A stretch of DNA of 57,570 nucleotides from an uncultured bacterium (lineage in GTDB: Bacteria; Planctomycetota; UBA1135; GCA-002686595): NCBI GenBank assembly GCA_937910685.1, contig CALEMP010000201.1, positions 1-57,570 of the forward strand. Reading direction: 5' to 3'. Below are positions 1-8,442 of this stretch, piece after piece (position 1 is the first letter of the stretch; the number at the start of each line of letters is the position of its first letter). A model generated the notes under the pieces. It was not told where the DNA came from, did not search any database, and worked only from the letters and a program-made list of their open reading frames with translations. The position numbers were made by a program, and so were the translations under genes.

Positions 1-2
1 AG

Positions 3-641
3 GGTTGGACCCTACGGGTTCGTGGCGTAGGTGCTGCCAACAGCAGTTTGGACCTGCCGATCACCCAGCAGGTTTGGGCTCCCCCCGGGGTGCCGGGGGG
101 CGACCTACCGGATCGAGAACGTCCCCGGGGCAGCGGCGAGATCATCGTCACCGAGATCATGAAAGACCCGCTCCAGGCGTCTGATTCCCAGGGGGAGTGG
201 TTCGAGGTGTTCAACACCACCAACGGGGCCATCGATATTGAGGGTTGGATCCTTGCGGACCAGGGCAGTGACATGACCTTGCTGGACAACGCGGGCTTTG
301 GCATCGTCGTGCCTCCTCGCGGGTATCTTGTCCTCGGCCGGGAGATCGACCCCAACTTCAACGGTGGTGTGCCGGTGGACGCGGTGTGGTCTTCCTTTGT
401 CCTGGCCAATGGTGCGGACGAAGTGCTCCTGGCTCGGCCCAATGGTGCCCAAGTGGATTTGGTGGCCTATGGCCTCGTTTCTACTGGCTGGGTCGACCCG
501 GTTGGGGCCAGCTTGCAATTGCAGACCCATCGATTGTCGGTCAATTGGAACGATCTTGCGGAACACTGGTGTGAGGCCCCGAGCCCTTGGGGAGCTGGCG
601 ACAAGGGGAGTCCGGGTGTGCTGAATCCCCTCTGCCCCTAA
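3..641 (+). CDS. Lamin-tail-domain (LTD) protein, 5' end outside the window
   Basis: The reading frame is open to the left edge with no stop, so this is the C-terminal part of a larger protein; the first in-frame start-like codon (TTG at 48) is probably internal. About residues 35-170 of the visible part look like a lamin tail domain: an IIVTEIMKDP opening strand, a GEWFEVFNTT segment, the GWILAD strand and a late LANGADEVLL strand. These are the usual landmarks of the Ig-like LTD fold in bacterial secreted nucleases and surface proteins. The protein ends shortly afterwards with SPGVLNPLCP. Any catalytic domain would lie upstream and cannot be seen, so the activity is unknown; export is inferred from the family. 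Confidence 0.75.
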   Translation, partial: GWTLRVRGVGAANSSLDLPITQQVWAPPGVPGGDLPDRERPRGSGEIIVTEIMKDPLQASDSQGEWFEVFNTTNGAIDIEGWILADQGSDMTLLDNAGFGIVVPPRGYLVLGREIDPNFNGGVPVDAVWSSFVLANGADEVLLARPNGAQVDLVAYGLVSTGWVDPVGASLQLQTHRLSVNWNDLAEHWCEAPSPWGAGDKGSPGVLNPLCP

Positions 642-725
642 GAGCCAAGGGCTGCCATCGGCCCAAAAGCAGGTCCTGGGAATTGGCCGTGGGCTTCCGG
701 AGTCGGGGGCATTAGCATACTCCCG

Positions 726-1772
726 ATGTCAATCCGCCGTTCATCGACCTCCGGGTCCTGCTGTCCCCCCGTGGGCTTATTGTTGCTCTTTCTCTTGCCG
801 GCTTTCAGCGCCTGCTCCGATGGGGATGACTCCGACGTGTCCCAAGATCGAACCATCCAGTGGTATGACCCCGAAACCAAGGCCGTCAAGAAATCCGAGG
901 GCCTTGAGCAATACGGCCGGGAAGAGGGTCAGTGGAGCTACTTCTATGAGAACGGCCGATTGGAACGCCAGGGCAATTTTGCCGCTGGTCTGAAAACCGG
1001 GGTCTGGACAGGTTGGCATCCGGATGGTTCCGTCAAGGTGCGGGGCTCCTTTGCGGGGGACCAGTCCGACGGTTTGTGGGAGGAGTTCTATCCCAACGGC
1101 GTGGTGGCCAAGCGCACCAGCTGGTCCAATGGCACGATCATTGGCAAGGTGCAGCAGTTCCACAACGATGGGGACATTATGACTGTTACACCCTTTGTGA
1201 ACGGAGTGCCCCACGGTTTGGAATTGGTCTATCACCCCGGCGGTGAGGTGGGTTGGACCAAGACCATGGTGGAGGGCAAACCTGAGGGGGAATCCATTGG
1301 ACGCTTCCCCGGTGGGGCCTTGCAGTTCATCGGTACGTTTAAGGCCGGCAAGACCGCGGGGGAATGGCATTACTGGTACGCAGGCGGCGAGTACCAGACC
1401 CGGCGCACCTATGATGAACTCGGCAAGCCCCTCGGAACTTGGTTGACCTACGGTCCCCAGGGTCAGGCGATCACTTCCCATGAGCACCGAGAAGACGGGG
1501 CGATCTTCGCCCAGGAATGGACCCCTGGGGGTAAACGGCGTAGTTACGGACCCGTCAATTCTGGTGGCCTACCGGTGGGTCCCTTCTTCGTTTGGAAACC
1601 CGACGGTAGCCTCGATCCAGATCTCTCGGGCATGCACGATGGGAAGAGTCGTACGGGCTCTTTGAGCCCTGAAAGCATAGCCCTTGCCCAGCAACTAGCC
1701 GCCGAACCGGGCACCCCTGCCCCGCGCCCAGGGGATTCTCCCAAGCGCGAAGATCACGACCCCGGCCAATAG
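726..1772 (+). CDS. MORN-repeat (YwqK-like) lipoprotein
   Basis: A 348-aa protein with a lipoprotein signal: a hydrophobic stretch at residues 17-27 is followed by a lipobox ending FSAC, giving a predicted lipidated Cys30. From about residue 50 to 300 it is built of repeats of roughly 22 residues of the type GxW-x-Y-x-NG-x-x-x-x-G-x-F-x-x-G, for example WSYFYENGRLERQG and WEEFYPNGVV. This is the MORN/YwqK beta-hairpin repeat. Database labels often call this family a toxin-antitoxin YwqK antitoxin, but no partner toxin is nearby and a surface or periplasmic scaffolding role is more likely. The start is the first ATG after the upstream gene. Confidence 0.8.
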   Translation: MSIRRSSTSGSCCPPVGLLLLFLLPAFSACSDGDDSDVSQDRTIQWYDPETKAVKKSEGLEQYGREEGQWSYFYENGRLERQGNFAAGLKTGVWTGWHPDGSVKVRGSFAGDQSDGLWEEFYPNGVVAKRTSWSNGTIIGKVQQFHNDGDIMTVTPFVNGVPHGLELVYHPGGEVGWTKTMVEGKPEGESIGRFPGGALQFIGTFKAGKTAGEWHYWYAGGEYQTRRTYDELGKPLGTWLTYGPQGQAITSHEHREDGAIFAQEWTPGGKRRSYGPVNSGGLPVGPFFVWKPDGSLDPDLSGMHDGKSRTGSLSPESIALAQQLAAEPGTPAPRPGDSPKREDHDPGQ

Positions 1773-1792
1773 TGGCTCCACCTGCCTGATCC

Positions 1793-1808
1793 TTTTGGGC
1801 TTCCAAAA
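1793..1808. terminator. Small AT-rich hairpin between the MORN gene and glyA
   Basis: TTTTGG (1793-1798) and CCAAAA (1803-1808) form a perfect 6-bp inverted repeat around a 4-nt loop in the 53-base gap. The stem is weak and no long T tract follows, so it could be a poor terminator or chance structure. Confidence 0.25.
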
Positions 1809-1825
1809 CTCTTCCCTTGCCTCCA

Positions 1826-3058
1826 ATGACCACCAGCACCCACACGGACGCGGACCTTTGGTCCGCCATCGGCCGCGAGCGTCAGCGCCAGATCGATCAG
1901 CTCGAACTGATTGCATCCGAAAATCACACATCCCAAGAAGTCATGGATGCCATGGGTTCGGCCCTGACCAACAAGTACGCCGAGGGTTATCCCGGTCGGC
2001 GCTACTATGGGGGTTGCGAGCATGTGGACGTGGTGGAGGACCTTGCCCGGGATCGAGCGAAGGAACTCTTTGGCGCCGAACGGGCCAACGTTCAACCCCA
2101 CAGCGGCACCCAAGCCAACATGGCGGCCTTGATGGCGCTTTGTTCCCCCCAGGACCGTGTGCTGGGTATGTCTCTTGACCACGGTGGGCACCTGTCCCAC
2201 GGGCACCCCAAGAACTTCTCAGGGGTGTTTTATGACTTTCACTCCTATGGGGTACAGAAGGAAGGGGAGCGCATCGACTACGAGGCCCTGCGACGTCAGG
2301 CCAAGGAAGTTCAACCGGCGGTATTGCTCGCGGGTGCGTCCGCCTATCCGCGCCTTTTGGACTTCGAGATTTTTCGCTCAATTGCCGACGAGGTGGGCGC
2401 AGCCTTGATGGTGGATATGGCCCATATCGCGGGGTTGGTGGCAGGGGGCGTTCACCCCTCTCCGGTGCCCCACGCTGAGGTGGTCACGATGACCACCCAC
2501 AAGACCCTGCGCGGCCCGCGCGGCGGCCTCATCGTTTGCCGCGCCAGTCACATCAAGCAGATCAACTCGGCCGTGTTCCCCGGGGGCCAGGGCGGCCCCT
2601 TGATGCATGTGATTGCCGCCAAGGCGGTGGCGTTCAGAGAAGCGCTGCAACCGTCCTTTGCGGGCTATGCCCAGGCGGTGGTGGACAACGCCCGGGCCTT
2701 GGGCGAGACCCTTCAGCAACGGGGCCTGCGCTTGGTGTCCGGCGGTACCGACAATCACCTTCTCCTGGTGGATGTGGGTTCCATGGATCTGACCGGTGCC
2801 CAGGCCGAGGACTTGCTCCATACGGTGGACCTGACGGTCAACAAGAACCTGATCCCCTTCGACCCCCGTCCACCCATGCAGGCTTCCGGCATTCGGATCG
2901 GGACCGCAGCGGTCACCACCCGCGGCTTGGGGCTGGAACAAATGCGCCAAATGGGGGGCTGGATCGCAGACCTGTTTGGGCAGCCAGAGGATGATGCCGT
3001 CCGGCGACGGATCAAAGGGGAAGTGGCCGAGGTGGCTCAGTCCAACCCAGTGCCCTAG
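1826..3058 (+). CDS. glyA: Serine hydroxymethyltransferase
   Basis: This enzyme converts serine and tetrahydrofolate to glycine and 5,10-methylene-tetrahydrofolate, using PLP, in the cytoplasm. The 410-aa protein is full length for the family. Visible landmarks are ELIASEN near residue 27, [15 protein letters not shown] near 49, the VQPHSG substrate region near 89, and the PLP-binding Lys226 in [12 protein letters not shown]. The C-terminal half contains the [14 protein letters not shown] segment expected of SHMT. The ATG at 1826 was chosen over an in-frame TTG at 1817 because the family begins just before this point; no clear ribosome-binding site distinguishes them. The downstream gene is convergent. 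Confidence 0.97.
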   Translation: MTTSTHTDADLWSAIGRERQRQIDQLELIASENHTSQEVMDAMGSALTNKYAEGYPGRRYYGGCEHVDVVEDLARDRAKELFGAERANVQPHSGTQANMAALMALCSPQDRVLGMSLDHGGHLSHGHPKNFSGVFYDFHSYGVQKEGERIDYEALRRQAKEVQPAVLLAGASAYPRLLDFEIFRSIADEVGAALMVDMAHIAGLVAGGVHPSPVPHAEVVTMTTHKTLRGPRGGLIVCRASHIKQINSAVFPGGQGGPLMHVIAAKAVAFREALQPSFAGYAQAVVDNARALGETLQQRGLRLVSGGTDNHLLLVDVGSMDLTGAQAEDLLHTVDLTVNKNLIPFDPRPPMQASGIRIGTAAVTTRGLGLEQMRQMGGWIADLFGQPEDDAVRRRIKGEVAEVAQSNPVP

Positions 3059-3088
3059 GTGCTCAGCTCGTGCCCAAGGGGCGCGAAT

Positions 3089-5818
3089 CTATTGGAAGGT
3101 GATGCGCAGGGCTTCGGTGAAGTTCGAAGTGGGCTGCAGGTGATAGTCCCGGAACCAAATCTGGAAGTGCCAGGTTTCCCCTGGCAAGACCGGCACCACC
3201 GGTTGCATGGGCATGGCGCTCAGGTCCACCTGATGGGTAAACGTTCCGCTGGTTCCGCTGTTCATTACATTTTGGATGAAGCGGCCGGCGGGGGCCCCCA
3301 TGCACAGGATCCCGGTGGAACCGCCGGGCTGCACCGTCCAGGTTTCGCTCCGCGAGCAAAGCAGGTATCCAAATTGATTGAGAGGTAAGTTCTGGGCGGT
3401 AAGGGCAAGATTGTTTTGGGTTGGATCTAAGGACCCCGTGGCTGTCAGGGTAGCCGGCTCGCCCGTGGTGTTGGGGACGGCCGGAGCACAGAAACGTTCT
3501 CCAAGTCCAGGGGTACTGGAAAGGACCAGGTCCCAAATCCCGCGGCCATAGGTGCCAAAACGCATGATCCCCTGGGCAGGTACCGATTCGATACTCCAGT
3601 AGGTGGTCGCCGGTGCCTGGGTACCCATGGCGTTGGACCAGAGCTGGGTGTTGGCGTCAAAATGCCATGCTCCCGCTTCGGTAGCGGCATAAAGATCATC
3701 GCTGCCGTCTGCGGCCCAAGCGATCCCAAAGACCATGGTCTGGGGCAGCCCCTGGGCGAGGCCTTGCCAACTGAGCCCGCCATCCACAGACATACGCACC
3801 CCAGGGGTAGAGTAACCCGTCCCGCTGGCGGCAACTCGATTCGGATCGGTCGGGTGCGGGGCAATGCAGTTGCCGTAAAAATAATGGGAGCCGGGGATAC
3901 CCACGCTGCCTTCTGTCCAGGTCACCCCGTGGTCGGTGGATCTCCAAAGTCGGCCCGCATCGTTCGCTGCCCAGGCCAGGTTTGAGTCCGTTGGGCAAAA
4001 GGCCATTGCCGAGAGATAGGTGCCAGAGCCTGCGCCGAAATCATGGGTGGAGTGGTGCACCTCAGTCCAATTGGAGCCGTTCCCTGCCTGCCGCCAGAGA
4101 TAGCGCCCCAGGAAAAAGAATGTGCTGAAGGCAGCGGGGTCCGCCAGCACCGGTGGTAGCCACAAGTGGGAAGACCCCTGGGGAAAGTCCACAGTGCTCA
4201 ATGAACTGAAGGCCCCGCTGGCCACCAGAGTGAAACCGGGATAGGTGCTGTAAACCCGGTTCAAAGATCCCAGCCGGCTGGTCAAGTGTCCGTAGTCGCC
4301 GGAGATAATTTGGTTGAAGCCAGTGGACGGCCCGGGCCCATTTATGTTGCTCCTCATACCCGTCTGGTAGCCTTGATCCTGAGTGCCCCCATGAATGCGG
4401 TTGGGGTTGTCGATGTCGGTCAGGGTGGAATAGAACTGCCCAACCCCAAGTCCCATGAGCGAGAGGTTGTCCACCGTGTGACCTTCGTCGGTGGAGCGAT
4501 AGGTGCCTCCGTCCGTGTTGAAGTAGACGATGTCCCCAAAGGCTGGACCGTCGGGGTGGGGGTGCACTTGAATGGCGCGTAGGTCTGCGTGCAGTTTGTG
4601 GGTTGGGTTGCCGTAGTACTCGCCCCAGGAACTGATCTGGTTCCAGGATTGTCCCCCGTCGCTGGATGTATACCCGTTGACTCCGCCTAGGACCAACGCA
4701 TCCCGGTTGGAGGAAAACCCGACCATGGAATTCGGGCTGCCCCAGTAGTCGGGCAGGGCTGCCATGAGGTTGAAGGTTACGCCTCCGTCCAGGCTGCGGT
4801 AGGGAATCCAGGAGTTGCCTTCCCTAGATGTGAGGTACAGGGCACCGCCGCCAGCTTCGGAACCAGTCAGGTGACCTTGGCTGGCACCGCCCGGACCGTT
4901 CCGCACGGTGAACTGAAAGCCTCCATCAAAAGAGACTCGAATCTTGTTGTTGTGGTAGAGCCAAACATCGGTGCCGGCTCCGCTGCCCGTGCGCGGAATC
5001 CAAAGCTCCCCATCCCAAGGGCTTCCCCATGACTTGCGCACAGAAAAAGTTTGGCCCAGGTCTGTTGAAGCCATGAGGGCAGAGCCCCCGTTCCTTTGGC
5101 CATAGACCAGGATCGTGGGGATTCCATCGGGCAGCACCAAGAGGCTGCGCACACTGGAAACGCCGCTGAGCCCGGAAGGCACAGTCCAGGTCGTTCCTAT
5201 GTCGTCACTGCGAAAGATCGAGCTTCCCTGTCGGGTGACCAGGATGTCAGGATTCGCGAGGTCTGTGGGGGGGACCACCACGACCCCATCGATTCCGCCG
5301 AAGAGTGAGTCCGAGAGGGGCGTCCAATCATCCCCGTCCAGGGTGCCACGCCAGAGCCCTCCATTGGCCGAGCCCACGTAAAGGGAGCGCACTCCATTGC
5401 GCTCGGGGCCATAGGCCGCGCAGCGCGTGTGCCCCGCAATGTTATTGCTGCCGATTTCCTTCCAGGTACCGGCCAAGCCACCGGCCCCCTCGGGTGCCCC
5501 GGCCAGGGCGTTGCGCCGAATGCGCTCTGCCTCCTGGTTGGCCGCTTCGATGCGCCGCCAATCCACGCCGGGGGCTGCAAGGTGCATGCCCTCGATCCAA
5601 CGCCGACGGGCTGCTTGGTCGGGACCACCTTCGTCGTCCCCTTCAACAGGGCGTGGATGAATCCGAGAGCGAGTGGGGACGGAGTGATCCTGGGAAAAAT
5701 TACCCGCCAGGAACAGTGAAGCGAGGGCAAGGGTTGCTCCGGCGATCACGGCTCCGGTGGTGCTGGCCCCGGTGGAGGGGTTGGAGCGGGAGGTGACTGT
5801 CTTGGAGAATGTCTTCAT
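3089..5818 (-). CDS. Exported BNR/sortilin-type beta-propeller protein
   Basis: A 909-aa protein with an N-terminal hydrophobic segment (about residues 22-42) that looks like a signal peptide or anchor. From about residue 115 to 770 it carries many WD40/BNR-like repeats with the pattern S-D-x-G-x-x-W, such as FRSDDIGTTW, SSDGGQSW, RSTDHGVTW and SVDGGLSW. These are Asp-box hairpins of the sialidase/sortilin propeller class, though catalytic sialidase residues cannot be assigned. The last 130 residues form a separate beta-rich domain beginning near ERFCAPAVPNTTG and ending WFRDYHLQPTSNFTEALRITFQ. I recognise this kind of C-terminal domain from many exported planctomycete-like proteins. It is probably a cell-surface or secreted binding protein with no defined substrate. 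Confidence 0.8.
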   Translation of the reverse strand: MKTFSKTVTSRSNPSTGASTTGAVIAGATLALASLFLAGNFSQDHSVPTRSRIHPRPVEGDDEGGPDQAARRRWIEGMHLAAPGVDWRRIEAANQEAERIRRNALAGAPEGAGGLAGTWKEIGSNNIAGHTRCAAYGPERNGVRSLYVGSANGGLWRGTLDGDDWTPLSDSLFGGIDGVVVVPPTDLANPDILVTRQGSSIFRSDDIGTTWTVPSGLSGVSSVRSLLVLPDGIPTILVYGQRNGGSALMASTDLGQTFSVRKSWGSPWDGELWIPRTGSGAGTDVWLYHNNKIRVSFDGGFQFTVRNGPGGASQGHLTGSEAGGGALYLTSREGNSWIPYRSLDGGVTFNLMAALPDYWGSPNSMVGFSSNRDALVLGGVNGYTSSDGGQSWNQISSWGEYYGNPTHKLHADLRAIQVHPHPDGPAFGDIVYFNTDGGTYRSTDEGHTVDNLSLMGLGVGQFYSTLTDIDNPNRIHGGTQDQGYQTGMRSNINGPGPSTGFNQIISGDYGHLTSRLGSLNRVYSTYPGFTLVASGAFSSLSTVDFPQGSSHLWLPPVLADPAAFSTFFFLGRYLWRQAGNGSNWTEVHHSTHDFGAGSGTYLSAMAFCPTDSNLAWAANDAGRLWRSTDHGVTWTEGSVGIPGSHYFYGNCIAPHPTDPNRVAASGTGYSTPGVRMSVDGGLSWQGLAQGLPQTMVFGIAWAADGSDDLYAATEAGAWHFDANTQLWSNAMGTQAPATTYWSIESVPAQGIMRFGTYGRGIWDLVLSSTPGLGERFCAPAVPNTTGEPATLTATGSLDPTQNNLALTAQNLPLNQFGYLLCSRSETWTVQPGGSTGILCMGAPAGRFIQNVMNSGTSGTFTHQVDLSAMPMQPVVPVLPGETWHFQIWFRDYHLQPTSNFTEALRITFQ

Positions 5819-5827
5819 GGTGAATCC

Positions 5828-6904
5828 TTAGAAGCAAATACCTGCGCCCTTCAAGGCGGCTTCCATCTTCGCTTGGTTTGGGTTTTCGATCACGCCGACC
5901 TCGGTGATGATTGCCGTGACCAATTCCCGAGGGGTTACATCAAAGGCGGGGTTGTAGATCTTGGATCCTTCAGGCGTGATGCGGCGCCCAAGACCAGAGA
6001 TGATTTCTTCCGGGTCTCGCTCTTCGATGGGGATGTCCTTGCCGTCCAACAGCTTGGGGTCCACGGTGGAGAGGGGCGCAGCAACATAGAAGGGCAAACC
6101 ATGGTGACGTGCGGCAATCGCCACCCCATAGGTGCCGATCTTGTTGCACACATCGCCGCCTCGGGTGATGCGGTCGGAACCGACAATCACGCAATCGATG
6201 CGGCCTTCGCCCATCACCCGGGCAGCCATGCCGTCGGTGATCACGGTCACGTCAATACCAGCCGCGGACAACTCCCAAGCGGTGATGCGAGCACCCTGAA
6301 GAAGGGGGCGGGTTTCGTCCGCATAGACACGGATGTTTTTGCCCTGTTCGGTGGCCACGTAGACTGGGGCGAGGGCAGTGCCCATGCCTCCCGTGGCGAG
6401 GGCGCCGGCATTGCAGTGGGTCAAGATTGCTTGGTCTTTTTTCAGCAGTGCCGCTCCATGCTCGCCGATGCGGCGGCAGGTGTCGCGGTCGGACAAGTGG
6501 ATGCCCTGGGCCTCTTCTAGCAATCCTTGACAAAGAGCCGCGCCCGTTGCCCCTTCCCCATGGAGGCTCTTGGCTTTGCTCCGCATTCGTTCGAGGGCCC
6601 AAAACAAGTTGACCGCGGTGGGTCGCGAGGTGGCCAACTGATCGCAAGCGGTTTCGGCCGCGGCCAGGACTTGATCCCTGTGGGCTTCGTGCAGATGCTG
6701 AATTCCCAGCACGACTCCATAGGCTGCGGCGACTCCAATGGCGGGTGCTCCACGCACGGCCAAGCGGCGAATCGCCGCGATCATGTCCTCAACAGTAGGG
6801 ACCTCGATCACCCGATGTTCGGTGGGCAACAAGGTCTGCTCGATCATGCGCACGTGCCCATCGAGGGTTCCGTGCCATGACAAGGTTTCGGGGTGCTGGC
6901 TCAT
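5828..6904 (-). CDS. mtnA: S-methyl-5-thioribose-1-phosphate isomerase
   Basis: Converts methylthioribose-1-phosphate to methylthioribulose-1-phosphate in methionine salvage. The protein is 358 aa from the chosen ATG (MSQHPETLSWHG), which matches the family N-terminus; the frame extends 18 codons further upstream without family similarity. Motifs seen are RGAPAIGVAAAYG near residue 53, the catalytic-Cys segment THCNAGALAT, and the catalytic-Asp segment GSDRITRGGDVCNKIGTY. No other methionine-salvage gene is in the window. It lies about 80 bases downstream of purE on the same strand and may share its transcript. An eIF2B-like sugar isomerase is the only reasonable alternative, and the motifs favour MtnA. 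Confidence 0.94.
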   Translation of the reverse strand: MSQHPETLSWHGTLDGHVRMIEQTLLPTEHRVIEVPTVEDMIAAIRRLAVRGAPAIGVAAAYGVVLGIQHLHEAHRDQVLAAAETACDQLATSRPTAVNLFWALERMRSKAKSLHGEGATGAALCQGLLEEAQGIHLSDRDTCRRIGEHGAALLKKDQAILTHCNAGALATGGMGTALAPVYVATEQGKNIRVYADETRPLLQGARITAWELSAAGIDVTVITDGMAARVMGEGRIDCVIVGSDRITRGGDVCNKIGTYGVAIAARHHGLPFYVAAPLSTVDPKLLDGKDIPIEERDPEEIISGLGRRITPEGSKIYNPAFDVTPRELVTAIITEVGVIENPNQAKMEAALKGAGICF

Positions 6905-6985
6905 AGAGCCCCGATTGTACCCCCTTGGCCCTATTCTGCCGAGAACGCTCTTTCCCAAGTACCCCCTGCCTCTTCTCGGGACAGA

Positions 6986-7507
6986 CTAGGGCCTTGGATC
7001 TGCAAGGAGGCTCGATGAGAGCTTTTCTTGCAGGCGCGCATCCTTGGCGCGAACTGCTATCGCTTGCTCGTCTCGGTGGGTTGCTACCCGGTCGGCCAGG
7101 CTCGAATCGCTGACCGCTAGGAGGCGCGCCGCGAAGAGGGCCGCATTCACCGGGCCTCCGGAGTTCGCCCCAAAGGTGGCCACGGGCACCCCGCCAGGCA
7201 TTTGAACCGTGGCTAGGAGGGCATCCAAACCGCCCAGGGGAGGGTTGTCCATGGGGATTCCCAGCACGGGCAGGCAAGTGTGAGCTGCGACCACTCCAGC
7301 CAAGTGGGCTGCGCCGCCTGCGGCGCAGATAAAGACCTTGATGCCGCGGTTGGGTGCTTCGGTGACGAAGGACCTGACGTCCTCCGGCGTGCGATGGGCC
7401 GACATGACCCGCGCTTCGAAGGGGATGTCCAAATTACGCAGGGTCTTGAGGCAACCCTCGAGGCGGGGGAGATCCGAGTCGGAACCCATGAGGAGAGCGA
7501 CGCTCAT
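6986..7507 (-). CDS. purE: N5-carboxyaminoimidazole ribonucleotide mutase
   Basis: Catalyses the carboxylation-rearrangement giving CAIR in de novo purine synthesis. The 173-aa protein has the PurE hallmarks: MGSDSDLP at the N-terminus, ARVMSAHRTPE near residue 33, and AAGGAAHLAGVVAAHT near 61. The third motif reads VATFGANSGGPVNAALFAARLL, a few residues longer than the usual GNAANAA form. The ATG overlaps the stop of purC by 4 bases, so the two are translationally coupled. No purK is present here, so whether it acts on N5-CAIR or directly on AIR plus CO2 cannot be decided. The C-terminal 30 residues are a charged tail. Confidence 0.94.
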   Translation of the reverse strand: MSVALLMGSDSDLPRLEGCLKTLRNLDIPFEARVMSAHRTPEDVRSFVTEAPNRGIKVFICAAGGAAHLAGVVAAHTCLPVLGIPMDNPPLGGLDALLATVQMPGGVPVATFGANSGGPVNAALFAARLLAVSDSSLADRVATHRDEQAIAVRAKDARLQEKLSSSLLADPRP

Positions 7508-8430
7508 GCCTGCACTCCCTCGGGCAATTCACCGGTTAGGCGTTGGCAAATATCCAGGTAACCTGCGCGCACTTTGTTCAAGATTGCCGGGTCCAAATCC
7601 GGGGCGGGAGCTTCCTTATTCCAGTCCAAGGTCTCCAGGTAATCCCGCAGGATTTGCTTGTCCAAGCTGGGGGGTGACCCACCAATCTTGTATTGATCTG
7701 CCGGCCAGAAGCGGCTGGAGTCAGGAGTGAGGGCCTCATCGATCAAAAGTACCTCGCCCTTGCAGATGCCCAACTCAAACTTGGTGTCCGCCAGCAAAAT
7801 GCCGATCTTGGCCAATTCTTGGGTGCCACGCTCGAAGAGGGCCAGCACTGCTTCCTTGCCAGCGTCCCAACGTACCTTGCCCATCATCTCTTCCGCTTCG
7901 CTGGGAGAAAGGGGCATGTCGTGGACCTCGTGTTTCGTAGTGGGAGTGACCAGGGGCGTTTCCAGTTGTTGGGCTTGCTGCAGACCTGCGGGCAAAGCTA
8001 GGCCGCAGACGCTGCCTTTCTCCAGGTACTCCTTCCAACCTGAACCGGTGATGTAACCTCGCACAACCCATTCAATCGGATCCGGCTGGCAACGCTTGAC
8101 GATCATGGATCGGCCGCGCAGTAGGTCCTGCCATTGGTTGTCGAGGGTGTTGACATCTTCGATGCGCGTGGACACCAAATGGTTGGGCATGATGTCCTGG
8201 GTCTTGCCAAACCAGTGCTGAGCGATGCGCGTCAGGACCCGTCCTTTGTCGGGGATGCCGTCGTTCATGACCACATCAAAGGCGCTAACCCGATCGCTGG
8301 TCACAAACAGAAGGTGCTCGGAATCGAGGGCGTAGATATCGCGGACCTTGCCGGTGGCGATCTTTTCAAGGCCCGCAGGGCCCTGGTCATTGCCCAAATA
8401 GGCGGGCGTTATGGAGGAAGAAGAGTTCAT
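7504..8430 (-). CDS. purC: Phosphoribosylaminoimidazole-succinocarboxamide (SAICAR) synthase
   Basis: Ligates aspartate to CAIR with ATP, the step after PurE, which fits its 4-base overlap with purE. The 308-aa protein belongs to the longer, yeast-Ade1-like form. It shows the GKVRDIYAL nucleotide-binding start near residue 27, SDRVSAFDVVM, the VVRGYITGSGW segment, and ADTKFELG followed by LIDEALTPDSSRFW in the C-terminal half. The start ATG is only 12 bases from the likely aroA start on the other strand, so the promoter must lie inside aroA or further upstream. Confidence 0.96.
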   Translation of the reverse strand: MNSSSSITPAYLGNDQGPAGLEKIATGKVRDIYALDSEHLLFVTSDRVSAFDVVMNDGIPDKGRVLTRIAQHWFGKTQDIMPNHLVSTRIEDVNTLDNQWQDLLRGRSMIVKRCQPDPIEWVVRGYITGSGWKEYLEKGSVCGLALPAGLQQAQQLETPLVTPTTKHEVHDMPLSPSEAEEMMGKVRWDAGKEAVLALFERGTQELAKIGILLADTKFELGICKGEVLLIDEALTPDSSRFWPADQYKIGGSPPSLDKQILRDYLETLDWNKEAPAPDLDPAILNKVRAGYLDICQRLTGELPEGVQA

Positions 8431-8442
8431 GGGGGAGACAGT

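Noticed and set aside
726..1772. Toxin-antitoxin YwqK antitoxin label
   Set aside because: The fold is MORN repeats with a lipoprotein signal and no toxin gene is adjacent, so the label would mislead.
8134..8442. Upstream 5' extension of the aroA frame (103 codons)
   Set aside because: It is antisense to purC and carries no EPSP synthase similarity; the family starts close to the retained ATG.
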